Shown in pieces: positions 16,200-24,773 of a stretch of DNA of 64,000 nt. The stretch covers positions 2,559,001 to 2,623,000 of the forward strand of contig NC_019936.1 in assembly GCF_000327065.1 (NCBI RefSeq), read 5' to 3'. The notes under the pieces were generated by a model. The model was not told the origin of the DNA. It did no database searches and saw only the letters and a program-made list of their open reading frames with translations. Position 1 is the stretch's first letter. Each line of letters begins with the position of its first letter. A program made the translations under genes and the position numbers. The stretch is from Stutzerimonas stutzeri RCH2. GTDB taxonomy: Bacteria > Pseudomonadota > Gammaproteobacteria > Pseudomonadales > Pseudomonadaceae.

Positions 16200-18116
16200 T
16201 CAATCCAGACCCAGCGCATCGGCGATGGCCGACCAGGGCAGGTATTTGTAGTTCTGCGTGCCTTCGGGCATGCGCTTGCGGCCGTCCTGCACCACCAGCA
16301 TGCCGCGGCTCCAGATGCCGCCGAGATTCGCCGAGGTGACCTCCAGCCCGTCGGTTTCCGAAGCGCCGTCGATACCGCGCTCGGCATTCAGGCCGATGCG
16401 GAACGCACCGCGCACGGCATACGGCGCCTGGGCGTCGAGCACGACGTAGCTGTCGTTGCCCTGGCTGGAGATCACCAAGTAATCGCTACCCTCGCCGTGG
16501 TAGAGCGCCAGGCCTTCGATGTCGTCGTACACCGGGCCGCCGACGCCGATCACCTTCTCGGGCGCTGCCGGCACCTCGGCACGGGCATCGACCACCCAGA
16601 CCGCAACGTCCTCTTCACCGACGAACAGCCGCCCGCCACGGTCATCGGCGACGCAGCCCTCGGGCTGGCTGTCCAGCTTGAAGCGCCGCACCAGTTCACC
16701 CTGCGGCTGGCCGGACTGGCCATCGAGGCGGTACTGGACGAAGGTGCCGTCCTTGTCGTTGGCGATCGCGTAGGTGACACCTTGGCGGTTCTGGAACATG
16801 CACAGGCCGTAGATATCGCTCAGCGGCGTGGCGATCTGGCCGATATCGCGGAGCACCCCGCTCGCGCGGTCGATGGCGAACAGGTGCAGGCTGTTGTGAT
16901 CGCGGTTGCTGGCCACGGCCAGGTCCACGCGCATGCTGCCGAGGCGGAAGCCGCTACGCACATCGACGTTATTCAGCCGGCCGACGGTCAGGCTTTGCAG
17001 CTGGCGGCCTTCCAGGTCGTACACCACCAGCCCGCCCTTCTTGTCGGTACCGAGCACGCGACTCTGCGCAGGATCGCGCGGATGGACCCAGATCGCCGGG
17101 TCATCGGCGGCGTCACCCAGACTGGGCACCGGGCCGGTCTCCACCGCTGCCGCGAGACTGACGATGGGTTCGGGATGCGGCAGTGCCTGTGGCTGCCACG
17201 TCAACTGGGCGCGATGCAGGCCCTGCTCGTCCGCCAGCAGCAGTTCGACTCCTTCGGACGTGCGACGCGCGCTGATGCGCTCCGGCTCATCGAGGCCGTC
17301 CAGCGGCAGCACGCCGTCCGCCTGCCAACCCGATTCGCTCTGGCGATAGAGGTGCAGCGCCGGCGCCTCGGCATCCAGGGCCAACAGACCACCCGGTACC
17401 AACGCCATGCCAGCCGCCACCTTTGTCAGCGCGCCGAACGGCTTGACCAGATCGACCGGCTCACGCTGCAGCGGCGCCTCGGCATCCGCCGGGTAGCGCC
17501 AGAAGCCGACGTTCTCCTCGTTGACGTAGAGCTGCCCGGCCATGTCATCGGTCTGGCAGAAGGTGCTCTGCGGCGGCAGGCTGAGCCCGCGCACGCGCCG
17601 TGCTTCACCGAGCAGGCGGCCCTGGCTGCCCACCAGCCATTGCTCGCCGACACCTTCCTCGCCGAGCAGGAACACGAAGTCGTTGCGCGCGCTGTCGCGG
17701 TACAGGCACAGCCCCTCGATGGCAAACGCGGTACGCGGCAGATACAGCGGCTGGCTCCAGGTCCGGTTGTCATCCAGGCCGATCAGCATCGCCTGCTGGC
17801 GCTTGCGCTCCACGGTGGCCAGCAACAGGCCCTGACGCTCGAGGCGATGGTCAAGGCCCTCGAAACGCCCGCTGTGCTGGGCCAGGGTGTTGCCGGTCTG
17901 GTCCAGCAGGCGCAGGCCCTGCTGGTCCAGCTGGACGCGCTCGGCATCCGCCCAGGGGCCATTGCCGGCCAGCAGCTGCGCGTATTCGAGGCCCGCCTGC
18001 GCCGGCGTGGTGATGCTCAGCCGCGTGCTCTGTGGCGCCTCGTCCTGACCGGCGGACTGGCAGGCGGCCAGGGTGATGCACAGGCCGAGCAGCAGGGGTT
18101 TGGGTAATGCGTTCAT
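16200..18116 (-). CDS. Beta-propeller phytase (3-phytase), probable lipoprotein
   Basis: This 638-residue enzyme would hydrolyse phytate (inositol hexakisphosphate). The N-terminus has a lipobox-like signal (LLLGLCITLAACQSAG, lipidated Cys at about 19). The C-terminal half (about 300-638) is a beta-propeller phytase with DPAIWVHP, LAVASNRDHNS, DDIEGLALY, ETDGLEV and a final VVQDGRKRMP...NYKYL block, holding the acidic calcium sites. The N-terminal half (about 30-290) looks like a degenerate second propeller, as in dual-domain phytases. ATG 18116 was chosen because it starts the signal peptide. It lies 74 bp after the receptor gene. Confidence 0.9.
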   Translation of the reverse strand: MNALPKPLLLGLCITLAACQSAGQDEAPQSTRLSITTPAQAGLEYAQLLAGNGPWADAERVQLDQQGLRLLDQTGNTLAQHSGRFEGLDHRLERQGLLLATVERKRQQAMLIGLDDNRTWSQPLYLPRTAFAIEGLCLYRDSARNDFVFLLGEEGVGEQWLVGSQGRLLGEARRVRGLSLPPQSTFCQTDDMAGQLYVNEENVGFWRYPADAEAPLQREPVDLVKPFGALTKVAAGMALVPGGLLALDAEAPALHLYRQSESGWQADGVLPLDGLDEPERISARRTSEGVELLLADEQGLHRAQLTWQPQALPHPEPIVSLAAAVETGPVPSLGDAADDPAIWVHPRDPAQSRVLGTDKKGGLVVYDLEGRQLQSLTVGRLNNVDVRSGFRLGSMRVDLAVASNRDHNSLHLFAIDRASGVLRDIGQIATPLSDIYGLCMFQNRQGVTYAIANDKDGTFVQYRLDGQSGQPQGELVRRFKLDSQPEGCVADDRGGRLFVGEEDVAVWVVDARAEVPAAPEKVIGVGGPVYDDIEGLALYHGEGSDYLVISSQGNDSYVVLDAQAPYAVRGAFRIGLNAERGIDGASETDGLEVTSANLGGIWSRGMLVVQDGRKRMPEGTQNYKYLPWSAIADALGLD

Positions 18117-18190
18117 GCGATATCCATTCAGGTGCCGCAAGCCGGTGCCCGGCCGTAAAGGGGAACGGCGGGCACCGGAGCGGCAAGGGG

Positions 18191-20674
18191 TCAGAAGTGA
18201 GTCAGGGTCAGGCCGAGCTTGTAGGTCGGGCCGTACTCTTCGTACTGGGCGTTGTAGGAGCGGTGTCCGGCGTAGACGTAGTAGGACTCGTCCGTCAGGT
18301 TCAGCGCCTCGAAGGTCAGCTGCAGGCTCGGCGTAATGAAGTAGCCGGCCTTGAAGTCGACGAACAGCTGATCGTCGACGTACAGGTCGTGGGCCTTGTC
18401 GTCGATGCCAGCCACCTCGTACAGGTAGTCGGACTTGTAGTTGGCGGCCAGGCGCAGGTTGAGCCGGTCGTTTTCCCAGCCAAGCATCAGGTTGCCGACC
18501 GTATCGGAGTGGTTCGGCAGGTCGATACTGCGGCGCATGCCCTGCCCCTCGATGTCCGCATCGGACTTGCTGAAGGTGGCGTTGGCTCCTAACAGCAGCC
18601 CATTCCATGGCGCCGGCAACCAGTCGAGCTTCTGCGAGTAGGCCAGCTCCAGCCCATAGAGCTTGGCGCTGCTGCCGTTCTGGAAGCTGAGCGCTTCGTC
18701 GAACGCGGCCCACTGGCCGGTGCCGGCCAGGTCGGTGTTGTAGATGAAGTTGTCGATGTCCTTGTAGAACAGGTAGGCGGACACCACGCCGGCGCGGCCC
18801 ATGTAGTGCTCGATGCCGAGGTCGTAGTTGACCGACTCCAGCGGCTTCAGGTCGGGGTTGCCGAACTCGGCGTCGTCGCCATCGATGACGAAACCGGGCG
18901 CCAGCTGGCCGAAGGTCGGGCGTACGACGCTGTTGGTCCAGGCGGCGCGGATCAGCGTGTCGTCGGTCAGCTGGTAGCGCACGTGCAGGCCGGGCAGCCA
19001 GTGGTGGTAGTCGTTGCTGCTGGAAATGGACTCGAACTGATCGTCGCGCATGCCGGTGCCCTTGGCGCGAAAGCGCGTGCCCTCGTAGCGCAGGCCGGCG
19101 ATGACACGCCAGCGGTCAACGTCCACCGTGTTCATCAGGTAGGCGGCGTTGATGTCCTCGTGCATGTCGAAGTCATTGATGCGCGACTCCTCCTCGTCGT
19201 AGAACTCGCTGGCGTCCAGCCCGGCGATCGCGCCCTTGATCGCCGAGGCGCTGATGCCGCGGCCGAAGCGGCCGAGCGCGTAGTCCACGTTGCCGCCCTG
19301 AAAATCGGCCAGGGTCAGATCATCGAAATCGTCGTAGACCCAGACCTCGCTGTCGTTGTCCTTGTGCCGGCGGCTGAGTTTGCCGCCGAACTTGGCCTGC
19401 GCCGCGTAGCCCTGGATGTCGTAGTCGCGCGCCAGATCCAGGCGAATGTTCTTCTCGCGGTCGCGGGTGTCGCTCTTTGCCCATTCCACTTCGTCCAGTT
19501 CGAAGGAAGCCGGATCGTAAAAGGACGAATCCACTGTCAGGCGCGGCTTGCGGCTGCTGGAGAAACCGGCGTCGGCGAAGTCGCCTTCGAAGGTCGCACC
19601 GGCGATGCCACCCGGATTGCGCTCGCGGGACTGGCTGTAGCCGACCTGACCGCTCAGCGTCCAGAGGCCCATCATGCGCTCGCCGCCGAACACATAGGAC
19701 TGGACGGTCTGGGTTTCCTCGCGGGACTTCAGCTCGCGCCAGCCCTCGGCTTCTCCGGTCTCGCCGGGCAGCTGCGCGTCTTCGAATTCCACGCCGGCAG
19801 CGTTGCGCGTCTCGGTGTCCTTGAAGCGGCTGTAGAGGGTGCGCAGGTAATAGCTGCTGACGTCGTCCGGCTTGTAGTCGAAGTTCAAGCCGAAACCGGT
19901 GCGCTCACGGTTGATCTCGTAGTCGCGCTGCTCGAACTCCTCCAGCCGCGCGCCATCGTCGGCGAAATCCCACTTGCCGCCGGTTTCGACGTTATCGGAG
20001 CCGAAGTCACGCTCCTGCCAGCTGATGGCCGCGGCCACGCCGAAGTTGTCAACGCCATCGCCTAGGCTGAAGCGGTTGCTGATCGCACCGGAGAATTTCG
20101 GGCTGGTTTTCTCGACGTTCTCGTCGTAACTGCCTTCTCCGCTGATGCTGTAGAACAGGCCGTCGTGGTCGAAGGCGGACAAGCTCTCCACCTCGATGGT
20201 GCCGCCGAGGGAGTTGGCGTCCATGTCCGGGGTGAGGGTCTTCACTACCGACAACGACTGCACCAGCTCCGAGGGCAGGACGTCGAGGGCCACCGCACGG
20301 CGCTTGCTTTCCGGTGAGGGCACCAGAGTGCCGTTGATGGTGACGCTGTTCAGGTCCGGCGCGATGCCGCGCACGCTGACGAAACGCCCTTCACCCTGGT
20401 CGCGCTCGACCGAGATGCCCGGAATGCGCTGCAGCGCTTCGGCGGCGTTGTCGTCCGGCAACTGGCCGATGCCGTCGGCGTGAACCACGCTCTTGACGCT
20501 GTCGGAACTGCGCTGGTCCTTCAGTGCTTCGTCGATGCTGACGGCCTGGCCGATGACCTCGACGTGCTCCATGACCAGCGGCTCCTCGGCCCACGCCGAA
20601 CCGGCGCTGACAGCCAGGGCCAGCAGGCTGATGCGGAATCCTGCATGGCGGATGCCGCTGCGGTATGTGCTCAT
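18191..20674 (-). CDS. TonB-dependent outer-membrane receptor, probably for phytate or its products
   Basis: This 827-residue receptor has a signal peptide (cleavage near SAGSAWA-EE), a plug domain (SVRGIAPDLNSVTING, DVLPSELVQSLSVVKTLT, ANSLGGTIEVES) and a C-terminal barrel ending in YKLGLTLTHF with terminal Phe. The plug type (ISVERDQGEGRFVSVRG) is that of the large Xanthomonas/Caulobacter-like TonB receptor family, often linked to sugars or phosphorylated compounds rather than siderophores. Cotranscription with phytase and PhoX suggests inositol phosphate or phosphate-ester uptake; this is inference. ATG 20674 has GGGGGA just upstream; an in-frame TTG lies two codons earlier. Confidence 0.9.
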   Translation of the reverse strand: MSTYRSGIRHAGFRISLLALAVSAGSAWAEEPLVMEHVEVIGQAVSIDEALKDQRSSDSVKSVVHADGIGQLPDDNAAEALQRIPGISVERDQGEGRFVSVRGIAPDLNSVTINGTLVPSPESKRRAVALDVLPSELVQSLSVVKTLTPDMDANSLGGTIEVESLSAFDHDGLFYSISGEGSYDENVEKTSPKFSGAISNRFSLGDGVDNFGVAAAISWQERDFGSDNVETGGKWDFADDGARLEEFEQRDYEINRERTGFGLNFDYKPDDVSSYYLRTLYSRFKDTETRNAAGVEFEDAQLPGETGEAEGWRELKSREETQTVQSYVFGGERMMGLWTLSGQVGYSQSRERNPGGIAGATFEGDFADAGFSSSRKPRLTVDSSFYDPASFELDEVEWAKSDTRDREKNIRLDLARDYDIQGYAAQAKFGGKLSRRHKDNDSEVWVYDDFDDLTLADFQGGNVDYALGRFGRGISASAIKGAIAGLDASEFYDEEESRINDFDMHEDINAAYLMNTVDVDRWRVIAGLRYEGTRFRAKGTGMRDDQFESISSSNDYHHWLPGLHVRYQLTDDTLIRAAWTNSVVRPTFGQLAPGFVIDGDDAEFGNPDLKPLESVNYDLGIEHYMGRAGVVSAYLFYKDIDNFIYNTDLAGTGQWAAFDEALSFQNGSSAKLYGLELAYSQKLDWLPAPWNGLLLGANATFSKSDADIEGQGMRRSIDLPNHSDTVGNLMLGWENDRLNLRLAANYKSDYLYEVAGIDDKAHDLYVDDQLFVDFKAGYFITPSLQLTFEALNLTDESYYVYAGHRSYNAQYEEYGPTYKLGLTLTHF

Positions 20675-20740
20675 GAACAATCCCCCGAACGGTGTTTACC
20701 GGGTCCATCCCGGAACTGCAGCGGACGGTAGGCGGGGGAT

Positions 20741-20758
20741 ATGGCGGTTCTGTGACAG
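20741..20758 (-). promoter_or_regulatory. Candidate Pho box upstream of the receptor-phytase operon
   Basis: On the minus strand the 18 bp read CTGTCAC-AGAA-CCGCCAT, two 7-bp direct repeats with 4-bp spacing. They match CTGTCAT at 6/7 and 5/7. The site is 67 bp upstream of the receptor start, with a weak -10-like TACCGT 10 bp downstream. PhoB control is expected for phosphate-scavenging genes. Confidence 0.55.
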
Positions 20759-20884
20759 GAGGTTCGGCGAGGGCTTGGAACAGGAGGTTTTCGGGGATTT
20801 TGCTAGCGGGATTGAGCTGATATGACCTGTTTTCAGGGCGGACTGCGCGCCAGAGCCGTTTTTCGAAGGGGTCGACAGTTTCTG

Positions 20885-21104
20885 TTTCGCCCTGCTGGGC
20901 GAGTCACTTTTTCCAGACGCGGAAAAAGTAACCAAAAACGCTTTGCCCCTGCATACGGCCCCGCGCTACGCGCGGGGTCCGTTCGCTACATCGCTGCTCC
21001 AGGGGTCGGCTTACAAGGGCCATCCATGGCCCTTTAAGCCTTTCGCCGCATCCATGCGGCTCACCCCCTTGCACAGCGATTCCACTCACCCTCCTGAAGG
21101 GGCG
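20885..21104 (+). repeat. Long inverted repeat, left arm
   Basis: This arm runs from a CCCTGCTGGGCGAGTC block to CCTCCTGAAGGGGCG and matches the reverse complement of the right arm (21311-21548) over most of its length, with scattered differences and indels. It contains a perfect short palindrome, AAGGGCCAT-CC-ATGGCCCTT (21015-21034). Related sequences are, from memory, common between Pseudomonas genes and are often mis-annotated as small proteins. Confidence 0.75.
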
Positions 21105-21310
21105 ACAGGTGTCGCCTGATGATCACTGCAAGTAAAAGCCGGGGGGAGACGTTCCGTGCAATCCGGTCCAAGCTCCTGCGAGGAGAGCCTGCTCCAATCA
21201 TGGCGCTGGAAAGCCGAAGCTTGACCTCCAGCACCGGAGCGTGGGATCCAACAAACCAGTTGATACCGCGCCGCTTCGGGACATTGCACGGACTAACGAG
21301 CAACGCCAAT

Positions 21311-21548
21311 CGCCCCTTTCAGGAGGCCGAGTGCAATCGTTGCGTAGGGGAGTGAGCGGCATGGATGCCGCGAAAGGCGTAAAGGGCCATGGATGGCCCT
21401 TGTACGCCGGCCCTCGGAGCAGCGATGGAACGAGGGGAGTCGAGCGCAGCGAGACCCGGATGGTGGGGCAAGACCTTTTGGTTCCTTTTGGGGGGCCGGC
21501 CATCCGGGCGACTGCCAAAAGGGACTCGCCCAGCAGGGCGAAACCTAA
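21311..21548 (-). repeat. Long inverted repeat, right arm
   Basis: This is the reverse-complement partner of 20885-21104. It starts CGCCCCTTTCAGGAGG and ends GACTCGCCCAGCAGGGCG, and holds the matching AAGGGCCAT-GG-ATGGCCCTT palindrome (21382-21401). The two arms with their spacer could fold into a very large cruciform or RNA hairpin. Confidence 0.75.
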
Positions 21549-21773
21549 ATCGCCAGGCAACTCGGCAATCGGCATCGACTCGATGCAGCAAGCACCTCGT
21601 CCAGAACTGATCCGATCCATCAGGACAAACCACATTCCCGAGCCCCCACCAAACTGTCCAATCAACCAAAAAAACCCTGAGCCAATTCAACCCCCACCCC
21701 ATTCATCCAACCGTCACATCCATCTGTTTCCGTGCCCTCACGCATTGGCGCGAATCCTCGCCACGGAGACCTC

Positions 21774-22688
21774 ATGAAATCCCTCCTCAAACTCCACACT
21801 CTCACCCTCCTCGGCCTCGCCCTGGCCGCCAACGTCGGCCTGCAGCTGCTGCTCGCCGTCGGCACGGTCAAATCCTGGGGCGAGATCGACTGGATGGACG
21901 TGGTCGGTGAAGGCGGTTGCGCCGCCCTCGCCCTCGCCTGGCTGATCATGCTGCTGCACAGCCGCCCGGCCGGCCGGGTGACGCGGTTGCTGGCGCTGGG
22001 GCTGGCCTGCATCTGCTTTTCCTGGTGGATGGACCTGCTCGACGAGTTCATCCAGATCCCCGCCAACATCGCCTGGGACAACTGGCTGGAAACCGCGCCC
22101 ATGCCGGTCGGCCTGATCCTGCTGACGTTCGGCATCTACCACCTGAACCAGGAACAGCGCGCCATCAACGCGCAGATGCACAAGCGCGAGCGCCTTTTTC
22201 GTGAGCACCGGCTGTTCGACAACCTGACCCCGCTGGGCACCGCCGAGTACCTGCGTCGTCAACTCGACCTCGCCCTGCGTCAGGCCACTGATGAGCAGCG
22301 GCCGCTGTCGCTGCTGGCGGTCGACCTCGACGAATTCAGCCGGGTCAACCAGCGCTACGGCCAGGACGAAGGCGACCTCGTGCTGCAGGCCGTGGCGCAG
22401 TTGCTGGTACTCAACCTGCGCCATCAGGATCTGCTTTGCCGCCTGGCGGGTGATCGTTTCGTCGTGCTGCTGCCCGATACCGCCGAACAACAGGCGCGGC
22501 AGCTCGCCGAGGAGTTGCAGACCGCCGTCGCCAGCCTCGCACACAAGACCCGCCAGCACGGCGAGCGCCTGCATCTGCGCGCCAGCACCGCGGTGGTGAT
22601 GGCCTTCGACGACGATGCCGAGCAGTTGCTCAAACGCCTCAACCTCGGCTTGGCCAAGGCCAAGCAGTCCCTGCCACGCTGCGCCTGA
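21774..22688 (+). CDS. Membrane GGDEF-domain protein with degenerate active site
   Basis: This 304-residue protein has four predicted membrane helices in the first 130 residues, a short helical linker (QMHKRERLFREHRLF) and a GGDEF domain (about 155-304). The substrate-binding and metal segments (LLAVDLDEFSRVNQRYG) are present, but the signature loop reads RLAGDRF instead of R-x-GGDEF, losing a Gly and the catalytic Glu. It is therefore probably not a diguanylate cyclase, but a c-di-GMP/GTP sensor or a protein partner. The start has GGAG 7 nt upstream. The next gene, an AraC regulator, follows after 7 bp, so the two may work together. Confidence 0.8.
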   Translation: MKSLLKLHTLTLLGLALAANVGLQLLLAVGTVKSWGEIDWMDVVGEGGCAALALAWLIMLLHSRPAGRVTRLLALGLACICFSWWMDLLDEFIQIPANIAWDNWLETAPMPVGLILLTFGIYHLNQEQRAINAQMHKRERLFREHRLFDNLTPLGTAEYLRRQLDLALRQATDEQRPLSLLAVDLDEFSRVNQRYGQDEGDLVLQAVAQLLVLNLRHQDLLCRLAGDRFVVLLPDTAEQQARQLAEELQTAVASLAHKTRQHGERLHLRASTAVVMAFDDDAEQLLKRLNLGLAKAKQSLPRCA

Positions 22689-22695
22689 GGCGACC

Positions 22696-23733
22696 ATGGA
22701 AAGCCCGTTACGCTGGTACGACTGGGACACCCGCTTCATCGCCGCACACCACCAGCCAGCGGTGTTGCTGGACCTGGCACTGTCACGTGGCATCGACAGC
22801 CATGCACTGCTGCGCGGCAGTGGGCTGTTCTACGAGGACGTCGCCAGTGGCCGCGCCCGCGTCAGCCCGGAGCAGCTGCTGACGCTCATCGGCAATACCG
22901 AGCGTCTGCTGGGTGCTGCGGACAGCAGCTTTCTGTTCGGCCAACGTCTGCTGCCCGGGCACTACGGCGATGTCAGCCTGGCGCTGGCAAATGCCTGCAA
23001 CCTCGAGCAGGCGTTGGAGCGTCTTTGCCAGTTCCGCGCCCTGCTCTGCCCGCTGCTGGCGCCAAGGCTGCTGTTGGACGAGCAGCAGCTGCACATCTAT
23101 TGGCTGGACAATGGCAGCGCCGGCCGCCACCAACGGTTTCTCATCGAAGCGCACCTGACCGCCATCGTCGCGCTGTGCAAGCGCGGCAGCGGCCTGCGCC
23201 TGCCGTGGCGCTTCCAGTTCGCCTACTCGCAACCGCGCCATGTCGAGCAGTACTGGGTGCACCTGGGTGACGCGCTGCAGTTCGACCGCCACCTGACCCT
23301 GCTCAGCCTGCCCCGCGAATATCTGCATCAGCCTTGGCCGGATGCCTCAGCGACCGTTGGCCAGGTCGCACAACAGGCGAGCCAGCAGCAGATCGACGCG
23401 CTGGAAGGTCCCTGCGCCTTTCTCGATGCGTTCTACCAATACCTGCATGACCACATCCGCGAGCCGCTGAACCTGGAGCGCGTCGCCGTCGCGTTCGCCA
23501 TGAGCCCGGCGACGCTCAAGCGCAAGCTGGCCAAGCACGGCACGCATTTTCAGGAGCAACTCGATCTGGTGCGCACGCACGTTGCGCTCTACCTCTATCA
23601 AAGCCAGGGCCTGGGTAACGAGGCCGTGGCCAGGCACCTCGGCTTCAACGACACCACCAACTTCCGTCGCGCCTTCAAACGCTGGACCGGCGTGGTGCCC
23701 AGCGGCCTGCAACCGCTGTTCGACGCTCCCTGA
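22696..23733 (+). CDS. AraC-family transcriptional regulator (OruR-like architecture)
   Basis: This 345-residue regulator has an N-terminal Arabinose_bd-type sensing domain (about 20-200) and a C-terminal AraC/XylS DNA-binding domain with two helix-turn-helices (about 245-340; VAFAMSPATLKRKLAKHGTHF and EAVARHLGFNDTTNFRRAFKRWTG). It lies seven bases after the GGDEF-like gene and probably shares its transcript. A longer in-frame start would overlap that gene by about 80 bp; ATG 22696 begins the conserved part. The target is unknown. Confidence 0.85.
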   Translation: MESPLRWYDWDTRFIAAHHQPAVLLDLALSRGIDSHALLRGSGLFYEDVASGRARVSPEQLLTLIGNTERLLGAADSSFLFGQRLLPGHYGDVSLALANACNLEQALERLCQFRALLCPLLAPRLLLDEQQLHIYWLDNGSAGRHQRFLIEAHLTAIVALCKRGSGLRLPWRFQFAYSQPRHVEQYWVHLGDALQFDRHLTLLSLPREYLHQPWPDASATVGQVAQQASQQQIDALEGPCAFLDAFYQYLHDHIREPLNLERVAVAFAMSPATLKRKLAKHGTHFQEQLDLVRTHVALYLYQSQGLGNEAVARHLGFNDTTNFRRAFKRWTGVVPSGLQPLFDAP

Positions 23734-23778
23734 CGGCGTGCTAAGGTGCCGCCCGCACTACCTTCGAGGCGAGCGGGC

Positions 23779-24666
23779 ATGGATATCAAACAGCTGAAGT
23801 TTCTCGTGGCGCTGGATGAAACGCGTCATTTCGGCCAGGCCGCGGCACGCTGCCATGTCACCCAGCCGACCCTGTCGATGCGCCTGCGCAGCCTGGAAGA
23901 CGAGCTCGGTCTGCAGCTGGTGATCCGCGGCCAGCGCTTCGAAGGCTTCACTCCCGAAGGCGAACGCATCCTGGCGTGGGCGCGTAGCCTGCTGGCGGCG
24001 CAGGACGGTCTGCTGGCCGAGGCAGCGTCCTTCCGCGGTCAGCTGGTCGGCACGCTGCGTCTGGGCGTGGTACCCCTGGCTGGCTTCGACCCGATGCAAT
24101 TGGTGCAGGCCTTCGGCGAACGTCACCCCAGCCTGCGCTTCGAGCTGTTCGCACTCAGCAGCGAGCAGATTCTCGAGCGACTCAGCCGTAATCTGCTGGA
24201 TCTCGGCCTGTCGTATCTGGAGCGCCTCGACGAGGCGCATTTCACCAGCCTGCCGCTCGGCGAAACCCGCATGGGGCTGTTGCATAACGAGCGCCATTTT
24301 CGCTTCGACGCGCCATCGCTGCGCTGGGAAGCCCTCGCCGATCTTCCGCTAGGTCTTTTGACCGGCGGCATGCACTTTCGCCAGTCCATCGACCATGCGC
24401 TGCGTAGCCGTGGCTTGAGTCTGGCACCGCGGCTGCAGACGGATGCCGTACATCATCTGCTGCAGGCGGTGGGCGCCGGTCTGTGTTGCGCAATCATGCC
24501 GCTCGATAGCGGACTCGAGGCGCTGGACAGCGGACTGACGCTGACGCCCATCGACAACGCCAGCACCCTCGCGCCACTGGGGCTGATCCTGCGGCGCGAC
24601 TCTCCACGCTCCGCACTGGGTGAGGCCTGTTTCAACGAGGCCCGCGAGCTGTTGCAACGGCGATGA
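23779..24666 (+). CDS. LysR-family transcriptional regulator
   Basis: This 295-residue LTTR has an N-terminal winged helix-turn-helix (MDIKQLKFLVALDETRHFG, then AAARCHVTQPTLSMRLRSLE) and a substrate-binding domain beginning around GTLRLGVVPLAG. It lies immediately upstream of fdhD-fdhF on the same strand and is followed by a perfect dyad, so it is the likely regulator of the formate dehydrogenase-like genes. Its effector cannot be read from the sequence. Confidence 0.87.
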   Translation: MDIKQLKFLVALDETRHFGQAAARCHVTQPTLSMRLRSLEDELGLQLVIRGQRFEGFTPEGERILAWARSLLAAQDGLLAEAASFRGQLVGTLRLGVVPLAGFDPMQLVQAFGERHPSLRFELFALSSEQILERLSRNLLDLGLSYLERLDEAHFTSLPLGETRMGLLHNERHFRFDAPSLRWEALADLPLGLLTGGMHFRQSIDHALRSRGLSLAPRLQTDAVHHLLQAVGAGLCCAIMPLDSGLEALDSGLTLTPIDNASTLAPLGLILRRDSPRSALGEACFNEARELLQRR

Positions 24667-24675
24667 AAGGTGCTC

Positions 24676-24696
24676 GTGATCGACGCCATCGATCAC
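24676..24696. promoter_or_regulatory. Perfect dyad between the LysR gene and fdhD
   Basis: GTGATCGA-CGCCA-TCGATCAC is an 8-bp perfect inverted repeat with a 5-bp spacer, 10 bp after the lysR stop and 78 bp before fdhD. It has no T tract, so an operator is more likely than a terminator. The binding protein is inferred to be the adjacent LysR regulator. Confidence 0.4.
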
Positions 24697-24739
24697 GCCA
24701 TCAGACATAGCGATTGGACGGCCGCCGCCGGCACTCCTA

Positions 24740-24770
24740 GGCTGCCTGCGTCGACCTGTCGCAGGCAGCC
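24740..24770 (+). promoter_or_regulatory. Stable hairpin covering the fdhD ribosome-binding region
   Basis: A perfect 11-bp stem (24740-24750 GGCTGCCTGCG with 24760-24770) and 9-nt loop end three bases before the fdhD ATG. The only SD-like bases (AGGCAG) are inside the 3' arm, so the fold should block translation unless opened. There is no T tract. Confidence 0.45.
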
Positions 24771-24773
24771 GCC

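Larger units (their letters stand above)
20759..21773. other. About 1 kb without a gene
   Basis: No frame here has a convincing start or family match. Most of it is the inverted repeat pair listed separately plus a 206-bp spacer. The last 220 bp before the GGDEF gene are C/A-rich and unlike the surrounding coding DNA. Confidence 0.6.

Noticed and set aside
20822..21777. Small open frames inside the inverted-repeat region
   Set aside because: Their predicted peptides follow the repeat sequence on both strands, with no ribosome-binding sites. I treat them as repeat-derived.
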